64,000 nt of DNA from assembly GCF_003946865.1 (NCBI RefSeq), contig NZ_QXTH01000009.1, positions 236,032-300,031 on the forward strand. The letters run 5' to 3'. Below are positions 53,901 through 61,896 of this stretch, in pieces; within the stretch, counting starts at the first letter, position 1, and each line of letters starts with the position of its first letter. The translations under genes were made by a program, and so were the position numbers. The DNA is from Antribacter gilvus (GTDB taxonomy: Bacteria; Actinomycetota; Actinomycetes; Actinomycetales; Cellulomonadaceae). Below the pieces are notes generated by a model that was not told where the DNA came from, searched no databases, and saw only the letters and a program-made list of their open reading frames with translations.

Positions 53901-56514
53901 CACGCCCGGTGAGCCGGTGACGGTCCAGCTGACCGACGCGACGGGCGCCCCGGTGGGTGCCCCCGTGACGGTGGTCCCGGCCGCCGACGGCACGTTCACC
54001 GTGGACCTCCCGGTCCCGGCGGACACCCCGGCGGGCGACTACACGGTCGTGGCGACGGACTCGACCGGGGCGGAGGCCAGCACCCCGCTGGCCGTCACCC
54101 CGGCGCCCACGCTGGTCCTCGACCCGCCGACCGTCCCGGCAGGCGGCACCACGACAGCCACCGGTGCGGGCTTCACGCCGGAGTCCGAGGTGACGGTCCA
54201 GCTCACCGACGCCATCGGCGCACCGGTGGGTGACCCGATCACCGTCATGACCGACGCGACGGGCGGCTTCACGGCCGACGTCGTCACCCCGGCGGACGCC
54301 AACCCCGGTGCCTACACGGTGACGGCCACCGACGTGACGGGTGCCGAGGCGGAGGCCGACCTCCTGATCGAGGGTGCGCCGATGATCGTCACCGACCCGG
54401 CCACGCTGCCCGCGGGCGGCACCACCACGGTCACGGGCTCGGGCTTCTCGCCGGCCGCAGAGGTGACCGTCCAGCTCGAGGACGCCACGGGTGCCCCGGT
54501 GGGTGCCCCGGTCCTCGTGACCACCGACGGGGACGGTGGCTTCGTCACCGACCTCCTGGTCCCGGCCGGTACCCCGGCGGGCACCTACGCGGTGGTCGGC
54601 ACGGACAGCACCGGCGCCGAGGCCCAGGCACCGCTCGCGGTGACGACGGCCGACATCGCGGTGGACCCGACGACGGTCCCCGCGGGCGGCACCACGACCG
54701 TGACCGGCACCGGGTTCACCCCGGGCGAGCCGGTCGTGGTCCAGCTCGAGGACGCGGCGGGCGCCCCGATCGGTGACCCGATCACGGTGGTCGCGGGCGA
54801 CGACGGCTCGTTCACCATGGACCTGCCGGTCCCGGCGGACACCCCGGCCGGGGACTACACGGTGGTCGCCACCGACTCCACCGGAGCCGAGGCGACCGAA
54901 CCGCTGGTCGTCACCCCGGCCCCGGTGATCACGGTGGACCCGACGACGGTCCCGGCCGGTGGTACCACCACCGTGACGGGTACCGGGTTCACCCCGGGTG
55001 AGCCGGTCGTGGTCCAGCTGACCGACGCCGCGGGCGCCCCGATCGGCGCCCCGGTTACGGTGGTCCCCGAGGCCGACGGCACGTTCACCGTGGACCTCCC
55101 GGTCCCGGCGGACACGCCCGCCGGCGACTACACCGTGGTCGCCACGGACTCGACCGGGGCGGAGGCCAGCACCCCGCTGGCCGTCACTCCGGCCCCGGTC
55201 ATCACGGTGGAGCCGGCCACGGCTCCTGCGGGCGGTCAGACGACCGTCAGCGGCGAGGGCTTCACGCCCGGCGAGGAGGTCGTGGTCCAGCTGACCGACG
55301 CGACGGGCGCTCCCGTGGGCGACCCGGTCACCGTGGTGGCGGGCGCCGACGGTACGTTCACCGTGGACCTCCCGGTCCCGGCGGGCACGCCCGCCGGCGA
55401 CTACACGGTGGTGGCCACCGACTCCACGGGGGCCACGGCCGAGACTCCGCTCGCCGTCACCACGCCGGTCGTCGTGGCCACGCCGGACAGCCTGCCGGCG
55501 GGCGCCTCGACCACAGTCACCGTGACGGGCTTCACCCCGAGCAGCACGGTGACGGTCGACCTCCGTGACGCCGTGACCGACGAGGTGGTCGCGGGACCCG
55601 TCACGGGTACCACCGACGAGAACGGCGACCTCACCGTCGGGCTCGTCCTGGCGGTCCCGTCGACGGTCCCCGCCGGCCAGTACTACGTGCAGGCGGTGGA
55701 CGAGGCCGGCGCGGTCGCGACCGCTACCGTCCTGGTCACCACGCCGACCGTCGCGGTGAACCCGCAGATCGTGGCACCGGGCGAGGCCCCGGTGGTCGAC
55801 GGCGACGGGTTCACCCCCGGGTCGCCGGTCACGATCACCCTCGAGTGCCCCGCGGGCACCGAGGTCGGGACCATCGAGTGGATGGTCGAGAGCGACGGGA
55901 CCTTCACGGTGGACCTTGCCGCCGAGGGCCTGGTGGTGCCGGTCGACACCGACCCCAGCATCGTCTGCCAGATCATCGTGGTGGACGAGGCCTCGGGCCA
56001 GGAGGTCGTGACGCCGCTCCCGCTCCGTGAGACCACGGGCGGGCCGACGCCGACGCCGACGCCTACGCCGACCCCGACGCCTACGCCGACCACCCCGGCC
56101 CCCGACCGCGAGCTGCGGGCGTGGTTCGAGAAGGCGCGGGTCACCATCGGTCAGACGCAGACGTTCTGCGCCACCGGGTTCGAGCCGGGGGAGCGGGTGA
56201 CGGGCGCGATCTACTCGTCGCCGCGGTCGCTCCCGACCCGGGTCGCCGACGCCGACGGGACCGTGTGCTGGACGTTCCTCGTGCCGAACGACCTCGGCCG
56301 CGGCACGCACAGCGGTGTCGCCACGAGCCTCGACCGGGGTGACTCGGCGTCGGCGACGTTCGTCCTCGACGCCGCCACCCGCGGCCGGAGCGGACCGCTC
56401 CCGGCCACCGGCGCCACGGTGGGCGGGCTGGCCGGGCTGGCCGCGCTGCTCACCCTGAGCGGGCTCGCGGTCGCCGGGGTCCGCCGACGGAGGGCGGTGG
56501 GTAGCCAGCAGTAG
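44986..56514 (+). pseudogene. Giant choice-of-anchor G surface protein, LPATG-anchored, internal TAG
   Basis: Paralogue of the protein at 29-6163. GTG 44986 has AGGGGG 8 nt upstream; GTG 44977 is the alternative. A signal peptide (VRRLGASVGITALVAVSTFS) leads to a N-terminal domain with THSPVLGDVSTTV-type end, where a TAG at 45598-45600 stops the frame at residue 204. The same frame then runs open to 56514, and its translation (SALAPVETTLETALDA onward) lines up with the paralogue across the stop. About 3,840 codons in all: about 35 Ig-like repeats of 91 residues, a (ThrPro)n linker, a C-terminal domain (ELRAWFEKARVTIGQTQTF), LPATG, a membrane helix and RRRR tail. A C-to-T change of CAG to TAG would explain it. 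Either inactive, read through at low level, or a sequencing error. Later GTG/ATG starts, e.g. 45691, would lack a signal peptide. Confidence 0.75.
46447..56036 (+). repeat. Array of about 35 Ig-like repeats (273-bp unit)
   Basis: Tandem coding repeats of about 91 residues on the pattern APxITVDPTTVPAGGTTTVTGTGFTP. Strongly homogenised from about 50550 on. Units 53554-53826 and 53827-54099 differ by a single silent base (ACT/ACC), which shows recent duplication or gene conversion. Some units are of a VRLVAPDG subtype that recurs at intervals. Confidence 0.88.
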
Positions 56515-56522
56515 GCAGGGGC

Positions 56523-56566
56523 GAGAAGAGCCCCCGCCGGCCTCGCGGCCGGCGGGGGCTCTTCTC
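56523..56566 (+). terminator. Terminator of the giant surface gene
   Basis: Perfect 20-bp stem with TCGC loop, 8 bp after the stop codon. The arms end in GAGAAGAG/CTCTTCTC, giving a T-rich end on the plus strand and a usable terminator on the minus strand for the DUF3145 gene. Confidence 0.88.
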
Positions 56567-56591
56567 TGCGAGGACTCAGCCCACGAGGTGC

Positions 56592-57089
56592 TCAGCCCAC
56601 CTGGTGCAGCCAGCGCACGGGCGCGCCGGCGCCCGCGTACCGGAACGGCTCCAGCTCGTCGTCCCACGCCGCGCCCAGGGCCAGGTCGAGGGCGTCCCGT
56701 ACGGAACGCGGGTCCTTGAGCTCGATGGCGGCGCGCACGCGGTCCTCCGGGACCACCACGTTGCCGTGCACGTCGGTCATCGCGTGGAAGATCCCGAGGT
56801 CCGGGGTGTGGGACCAGCGCGCGCCGTCGGCGCCGTGGCTGGCCTCCTCCGTGACCTCGTAGCGCAGGTGGGACCACCCGCGCAGGGCAGAGGCGAGCCG
56901 CGCGCCGGTCCCCTGGGGACCCTGCCACGAGTACTCGGCCCGGTAGAGGCCCCGTCCAGCCGGCTGCGCGGTCCAGTCCATGGATACGCGCACGCCGAGG
57001 ACGTTCCCCGCCGCCCACTCGATGTGGGGGCACAGGGCAGTTGGCGCAGAGTGCACAAAAAGCACGCCGCGGGTAATGGCACCGGCCAT
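56592..57089 (-). CDS. DUF3145 family protein
   Basis: 165 residues; ATG 57089 with GGGAGGAAG 5 nt upstream. Begins MAGAITRGVLFVHSAPTALC. Central IEWAAGNVLGVRVSMDW and the end RYAGAGAPVRWLHQVG are the marks of DUF3145, an actinobacterial family usually near fabF. Function unknown. A link to fatty-acid synthesis is suggested only by position. Confidence 0.82.
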   Translation of the reverse strand: MAGAITRGVLFVHSAPTALCPHIEWAAGNVLGVRVSMDWTAQPAGRGLYRAEYSWQGPQGTGARLASALRGWSHLRYEVTEEASHGADGARWSHTPDLGIFHAMTDVHGNVVVPEDRVRAAIELKDPRSVRDALDLALGAAWDDELEPFRYAGAGAPVRWLHQVG

Positions 57090-57459
57090 GTCTTCCTCCC
57101 TGGGTCGAGGTACGTCTTCCCCTACGTCCTCACCCGGGCGGTGACGCTGTGGCACGGAGCACACGCGGTGTTCCGTTCCACATACTGCCCGACTCCCCGG
57201 CGTCCTGCGAGGCGAAACGGCGCGAGACTTCAGGAAAATCATCCATGCACGACACGTTCGTGTCGCACATTCTTGCCGAAACGGGCGTACCAGGACTAGT
57301 CCTTCTTGGCATTTTCCTGATAACACTTCATGGCGTTCTCGTTACGTGAAGCGTGGAGGTGCGCGTCGACGACGCGCCGGACGGCGCAAGATTCCCACCG
57401 AAATGTCACGAGACGCCCGGCGTGGCTCCGGCCCGACACGCCGGGCGGAGCAGGGCCGG
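57090..57459 (-). promoter_or_regulatory. 370-bp intergenic region before DUF3145
   Basis: No convincing gene. It holds an inverted repeat CGACACGTTCGTGTCG at 57250-57265 and a 12-bp palindrome AGGACTAGTCCT (57293-57304), and is locally AT-richer (57225-57350). Likely the DUF3145 promoter/operator region on the minus strand and the end of the deformylase message. Short ORFs here have no ribosome-binding sites. Confidence 0.45.
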
Positions 57460-57945
57460 TCAGAGCCGCTCGCGCAGCTCCCGCATGGCCTGCTTCCGCA
57501 CGGAACGCTCGAGCCGGTCGAGGTAGAGCTTTCCGTCGAGGTGGTCGGTCTCGTGCTGGAGGCACCGCGCCATGAGGCCCGTGCCGTCGACGACGACCTC
57601 GTTGCCGTCGAGGTCGATGCCCACCACCTTGGCGTACCAGGCGCGCGTGGTCGGGTACCAGAGGCCCGGGACGGAGAGGCAGCCCTCGCCGCCGTCCTGC
57701 GTGTCCTCCGAGAGCTCGACGAGGCGGGGGTTGAGCACGTAGCCGATCTCGTCCTCGATGTTCCACGAGAAGGCGCGGAGGTTCACGCCGATCTGGTTCG
57801 CCGCCAGGCCGGCGCGGCCCTCCTTGTCGACCGTCTCGACGAGGTCCGCGACCAGGCCGCGTACCCGGTCGTCGATCGTGGTGATCTCCTCGCAGGCGGT
57901 CCGCAGGACGGGGTCGGGGATCACTCGGATGTCACGCATGGCCAT
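57460..57945 (-). CDS. def: Peptide deformylase
   Basis: 161 residues from ATG 57945, with GGAAGA 10 nt upstream; longer starts at 57954 and 57969 are in frame. Removes the formyl group from nascent proteins. All three motifs are intact: GLAANQIG (Gln51), EGCLSVPG (metal Cys89) and QHETDHLDG (His131, Glu132, His135). Preceded by the bidirectional hairpin at 57970-58008 that separates it from fabF, so it has its own promoter or is expressed by read-through. The methionyl-tRNA formyltransferase gene is not adjacent. Confidence 0.93.
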   Translation of the reverse strand: MAMRDIRVIPDPVLRTACEEITTIDDRVRGLVADLVETVDKEGRAGLAANQIGVNLRAFSWNIEDEIGYVLNPRLVELSEDTQDGGEGCLSVPGLWYPTTRAWYAKVVGIDLDGNEVVVDGTGLMARCLQHETDHLDGKLYLDRLERSVRKQAMRELRERL

Positions 57946-57969
57946 GTCCGGCATTCTTCCATGTGACAC

Positions 57970-58008
57970 TGACAGAGCCCGTGCCGGACGACGGCACGGG
58001 CTCTGTCA
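57970..58008 (-). terminator. Terminator between fabF and def
   Basis: Perfect 16-bp stem with a 7-nt loop, 42 bp after the fabF stop codon (minus strand). It closes the fab cluster. Confidence 0.82.
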
Positions 58009-58049
58009 GGTGCTCCGCCCCGTGCGGGACGGCACCGGTCAGACGGCGA

Positions 58050-59303
58050 TCAAGCGTTGGTCACGACGAGTGCCACGTTGTGGCCGCCGAACCCGAACGA
58101 GTTGTTGACCGCTGCGATGTCGCCGCCGGGCAGCTTGGCGGGCTCGTCGCGGACGAGCGGCACCTGGAGCTCCGGGTCGGGGTTCGCGACGTTGATCGTG
58201 GGCGGCGCCAGGCGCTCGGACACGGCCTTGACCGTGAAGATCGTCTCCAGCGCACCCGCACCGCCGAGCAGGTGCCCGGTCATCGACTTGGTGGCCGACA
58301 GCAGCACGTGGTCCGCGTCGTCGCCGAGCAGTGCCCGGATGGAGCGCGTCTCCGTGATGTCGCCCACCTTGGTGGACGTGGCGTGCGCGTTGACGTGGAC
58401 CACGTCGCGGCCGGTGATGCCGGCCTCCTCGACCGCCCGGCGCATGGCGGCGACCTGGCCGCGCCCCTCCGGGTCCGGGGAGGTGATGTGGTACGCGTCG
58501 GCCGACAGGCCCACGCCGGCGATCTTGGCATAGACGCGCGCCCCGCGGGCGGCCGCGTGCTCGGCGCTCTCCAGCACCACGATGCCCGCGCCCTCGCCCA
58601 CGACGAAGCCGTCGCGGTCGACGTCGTAGGGCCGCGAGGCGGCCTGGGGGTCGTCGTTGCGCAGCGACAGGGTGCGCGACGCGGCGAACGCCGCCATCGG
58701 CATCGGGTGGATCGTCGCCTCGGTGCCGCCGCACACGACGACGTCGGCCCGGCCGGCGCGGATCATGTCCACGCCGTAGCCGATGGCCTCTGCGCCGGAC
58801 GCGCACGCGGACACGAGGGCGTGCGCCCCGGCCCGGGCGCCGAACTCGAGCGACACGTAGGCCGCAGGAGAGTTGGGCATGAGCATGGGGACCGTCATGG
58901 GCAGCATGCGGCGGGCGCCGCGCTCGCGCAGCGTGTCCCAGCCGTCGAGGGTGGTCCAGATGCCGCCGATGCCGGACGACACCACGGCACCGAGCCGGTC
59001 GCCGTCCACCTCGGGGGAGCCCGCGTCGGCCCAGGCCTCGCGCGCCGCGATGATCGCGTACTGCGTGGACGGGTCCATGCGCTTGATCTCGGGCCGGGGC
59101 AGGACCTCTTCCGGCTTCACCTTGATGGTGGCCGCGAAGCTCACGGGGATCTCGTAGCGCTCCGCCCAGTCGTTCTCGAGCGTGCGCGCGCCCGACTGGC
59201 CCGCGAGGGCGGCGTCCCAGGTGGACGGCACGTCCCCGCCGAGCGGCGTGGTCGCGCCCAGTCCGGTGACGACGACGTCGCGCAGGGTCCGGTCGGAGGT
59301 CAT
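58050..59303 (-). CDS. fabF: Beta-ketoacyl-ACP synthase II (KAS II)
   Basis: 417 residues; ATG 59303 with GAGGGAGTACCAC upstream. Condenses malonyl-ACP with acyl-ACP in chain elongation. Catalytic Cys167 in SACASGAEAIGYG, His307 in NAHATSTKVGD and His344 in MTGHLLGGAGA; the GFGGHN loop lies near the C-terminus. Usual length. Last gene of the fab cluster, 165 bp after acpP with a hairpin between. Confidence 0.95.
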   Translation of the reverse strand: MTSDRTLRDVVVTGLGATTPLGGDVPSTWDAALAGQSGARTLENDWAERYEIPVSFAATIKVKPEEVLPRPEIKRMDPSTQYAIIAAREAWADAGSPEVDGDRLGAVVSSGIGGIWTTLDGWDTLRERGARRMLPMTVPMLMPNSPAAYVSLEFGARAGAHALVSACASGAEAIGYGVDMIRAGRADVVVCGGTEATIHPMPMAAFAASRTLSLRNDDPQAASRPYDVDRDGFVVGEGAGIVVLESAEHAAARGARVYAKIAGVGLSADAYHITSPDPEGRGQVAAMRRAVEEAGITGRDVVHVNAHATSTKVGDITETRSIRALLGDDADHVLLSATKSMTGHLLGGAGALETIFTVKAVSERLAPPTINVANPDPELQVPLVRDEPAKLPGGDIAAVNNSFGFGGHNVALVVTNA

Positions 59304-59342
59304 GTGGTACTCCCTCGTGGGTGGGTTTGCTCGGTCTTCGGT

Positions 59343-59395
59343 GCCCGACGCCGGAGCTCACCTCTCGTACGAGAGGTGGCCGCCCGGCGTCGGGC
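59343..59395 (-). terminator. Double-stem hairpin between acpP and fabF
   Basis: Outer stem GCCCGACGCCGG/CCGGCGTCGGGC (12 bp) encloses an inner 20-bp palindrome CACCTCTCGTACGAGAGGTG (59359-59378). It lies inside the fab gene run, so it may be a partial terminator that sets more acpP than fabF mRNA, or a processing site. Confidence 0.65.
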
Positions 59396-59407
59396 GCCTT
59401 CGAAAAA

Positions 59408-59433
59408 CGTCAGGCCTGGGCCTTGGCGATGAA
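59408..59433 (-). repeat. Duplicated acpP 3' end
   Basis: 26-bp copy, one mismatch, of 59467-59492. It codes in the minus direction for the same Phe-Ile-Ala-Lys-Ala-Gln-Ala-stop end as acpP, 59 bp downstream of it. Scar of a small tandem duplication. Confidence 0.8.
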
Positions 59434-59468
59434 GGGGCGATCGTGGCAGCGCGGCGCGCAGCCGGTCG

Positions 59469-59717
59469 TCACGCCTGGGCCTTGGCGATGAACGAGACAG
59501 CGTCGCCGACCGTGGCGAGGTTCTTGACCTCCTCGTCGGGGATACGGACCCCGAACTTGTCCTCGGCGTGCGTGACGATGGTCATCATCGACAGGGAGTC
59601 GATGTCGAGGTCGTCCGTGAAGGACTTCTCGAGCGCGACAGCGTCCGTGGGGAGACCGGTCTCCTCGGCGACGATCTCGGCGAGGCCCTCGAGGATCTCC
59701 TGCTCGGTGTTGGCCAT
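59469..59717 (-). CDS. acpP: Acyl carrier protein
   Basis: 82 residues; ATG with AGAGGAAG upstream. Carries the growing acyl chain on 4'-phosphopantetheine at Ser41 in DDLDIDSLSMMTIV. Acidic four-helix composition and normal length. The gene lies between fabH and fabF as in other actinobacteria. Confidence 0.95.
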   Translation of the reverse strand: MANTEQEILEGLAEIVAEETGLPTDAVALEKSFTDDLDIDSLSMMTIVTHAEDKFGVRIPDEEVKNLATVGDAVSFIAKAQA

Positions 59718-59804
59718 GAAACTTCCTCTACTTTCGTGATGGGCAACCGGCGGCGTGGATGCCGGATGCTGTTCTCCGTCGTACGGGGGCGTACGTGCGG
59801 AAGA

Positions 59805-60806
59805 TTACGGCAGCACGACCACCTGCGCGGCGTACACCAGACCGGCTCCGAAGCCGATCTGGAGCGCGAGGTCGCCGGACTTGGCGACTCCCTCGCTGAG
59901 CAGGCGGTCGGTGGCCAGGGGGATGGACGCGGCGGAGGTGTTGCCGGAGTCGGCGATGTCACGGGCGACGACGACGGTCTCCGGCAGGCCGAGCTGCTTG
60001 ACCATCTGGTCGATGATCCGCATGTTCGCCTGGTGCGGCACGAAGACCTGGATGTCCTCGGGCTCGACGCCGGCCTCGGCCATCGCCTTGGCGGCGACCG
60101 GGGCCATCTGGAAGCTCGCCCACTTGAAGACGGTCTGGCCGTCCTGGCGCAGCGTGGGCCAGCCCAGCCCCGGGTCCGCGCGCAGCTCCGTCCAGGAGTG
60201 CGTCTGGCGGATGGACGTGGACTTGCTGCCGTCCGAGCCCCAGACGGTGGGGCCGATGCCCGGGGTGTCCGAGGGCCCGACGATGGCGGCGCCGGCCCCG
60301 TCTCCCAGGAGGAACGAGATGGTGCGGTCCGTCGGGTCGATGATGTCGGAGAGCTTCTCCGCGCCGATGACCAGGACGTTGCGGGCGAGGCCCGAGCGCA
60401 CCAGGGCGTCGGCCTGGCCGATGCCGTACGCGTAGCCGGCGCAGGCGGCCGAGATGTCGTACGCGGCCGCCGGTGTGGCGCCCAGACGGTCGGCGAGGAT
60501 CGCGGCGCCCGACGGCGTCTGGTGGAAGTGCGTGATGGTCGACAGGATCACCGCGTCGATGTCGGCGCCCGTCAGGCCCGCGGCGACGAGCGCCTTGCGG
60601 GACGCGGCCTCGGCGAGGTCGAGCACGTCGCGGTCGGCGCCCGCGCGGACACGGGTCACGATGCCTGTGCGCTGGCGGATCCACTCGTCGGACGACTCGA
60701 TCGGCCCGGCGATGTCGTCGTTCGTGACGACGTTCTCGCCGCGCTCCGCGCCGATCGCGAGGATGCGGGAGAACTGCGTGGGCTGGGCCTGCTGGAGGAG
60801 GGTCAC
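59805..60806 (-). CDS. fabH: Beta-ketoacyl-ACP synthase III (KAS III)
   Basis: 333 residues. Starts fatty-acid synthesis by condensing an acyl-CoA (often branched in actinobacteria) with malonyl-ACP. Triad visible: Cys122 in DISAACAGYAYG, His258 in VPHQANMRI and Asn289 in DSGNTSAAS. Overlaps fabD by 4 bp. Confidence 0.95.
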   Translation of the reverse strand: MTLLQQAQPTQFSRILAIGAERGENVVTNDDIAGPIESSDEWIRQRTGIVTRVRAGADRDVLDLAEAASRKALVAAGLTGADIDAVILSTITHFHQTPSGAAILADRLGATPAAAYDISAACAGYAYGIGQADALVRSGLARNVLVIGAEKLSDIIDPTDRTISFLLGDGAGAAIVGPSDTPGIGPTVWGSDGSKSTSIRQTHSWTELRADPGLGWPTLRQDGQTVFKWASFQMAPVAAKAMAEAGVEPEDIQVFVPHQANMRIIDQMVKQLGLPETVVVARDIADSGNTSAASIPLATDRLLSEGVAKSGDLALQIGFGAGLVYAAQVVVLP

Positions 60807-61780
60807 TCAGGTGCTCCGGAGGTCGAGGAGGAGGCGTCGCTGTGGCGGGCGATCAGGTCGCGGGCCGCGTCGATGTCGTCGGGCGACTTCACGGCGACCG
60901 TCTCGACGCCCTTCAGGCCGCGCTTCGCGAGGCCGGTGAGGACGCCGCCCGGGGCCAGCTCGAGGATCGCGGTGACGCCGCGGGCGGCGAGCGTCTCCGA
61001 GCAGAGGTCCCAGCGCACCGGTGCGGTGACCTGGCCGGCGAGGTTCGTCAGCACGTCGGACGCCCGGCCGTGCCCGTGGGCGCCGCCGGCGTAGGCGGTG
61101 CCGTCCAGGTCCGCGAGGAGGGGCAGCACGGGGTCGGCGGCGTCCCAGCCGAGCGCGACCGGCTCGAACGCCGCGCGCGCGGGCTCCATGAACGGCGTGT
61201 GGAACGCGCCGGCGACCTGGAGCGGGATGACGCGCGCCCGGGCCGGCGGGTTCTCGGCCAGCTTCGCCAGGCCCTCGTGGGAGCCCGCCGCGACGACCTG
61301 CCCGCTGCCGTTGACGTTCGCGGGCCACAGCCCGGCCGCCTCGATCGCGGCGAGGACCTCGTCCGGCTCGCCGCCCACGACGGCGCTCATGCCCGAGGGG
61401 CCGGCGGCTGCGGCACTTGCCATCGCCCGAGCGCGGTGCGAGACCAGGCCCGCCGCGCCGTCGTCGGACAGGACGCCCGCTACCGCGGCCGCGGCCAGCT
61501 CGCCGACGGAGTGCCCGGCCGTGACGTCGACCACGTCGGCGGGCGCGCGGCCGTCGAGGATGACGCGCAGGGCGAGGAGCGAGGTGGCGACGATCAGCGG
61601 CTGGGCCACCGCCGTGTCCCGGATCGTGTCCGCGTCGGACGTGGTCCCGTGGGTGGTCAGGTCGACCTGGGCCGCCTCGGAGGCCGAGCCCAGGCGTTCG
61701 GCGGATCCGGGCAGCTCCAGCCAGGGGCTGAGCATCCCGGGGGACTGAGAGCCCTGTCCAGGGCAGACGACGGCGAGCAC
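60803..61780 (-). CDS. fabD: Malonyl-CoA:ACP transacylase
   Basis: 325 residues; GTG start. Transfers malonyl from CoA to ACP. PGQGSQSPGM near the N-terminus, nucleophile Ser91 in TAGHSVGELAA and His194 in GAFHTPFM. First structural gene of the fab cluster; its stop overlaps the fabH start by 4 bp. Confidence 0.94.
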   Translation of the reverse strand: MLAVVCPGQGSQSPGMLSPWLELPGSAERLGSASEAAQVDLTTHGTTSDADTIRDTAVAQPLIVATSLLALRVILDGRAPADVVDVTAGHSVGELAAAAVAGVLSDDGAAGLVSHRARAMASAAAAGPSGMSAVVGGEPDEVLAAIEAAGLWPANVNGSGQVVAAGSHEGLAKLAENPPARARVIPLQVAGAFHTPFMEPARAAFEPVALGWDAADPVLPLLADLDGTAYAGGAHGHGRASDVLTNLAGQVTAPVRWDLCSETLAARGVTAILELAPGGVLTGLAKRGLKGVETVAVKSPDDIDAARDLIARHSDASSSTSGAPE

Positions 61781-61832
61781 CCGTCAACTGTGCCAAGCGC
61801 AGGCCCGGGTGATACGTCGCGACCCGTACCAA

Positions 61833-61844
61833 CCTTGGACAAGG
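61833..61844. promoter_or_regulatory. Candidate FasR operator upstream of fabD
   Basis: Inverted repeat CCTTGGACAAGG in the 116-bp gap between fasR and fabD, 53 bp before the fabD start. FasR-type regulators are known to bind in fab promoters; the identity of this site is inference. Confidence 0.4.
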
Positions 61845-61896
61845 CGGTTGTGCAGAACCTACAAGGAGTGACGCGGCTCCGACGTGCGAGGACCTC

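Noticed and set aside
44920..57033. A 4,037-residue open frame on the minus strand
   Set aside because: It is antisense to the repeat array. High GC with third-position bias keeps the opposite frame open; the sequence is Arg/Gly/Asp-rich without domains.
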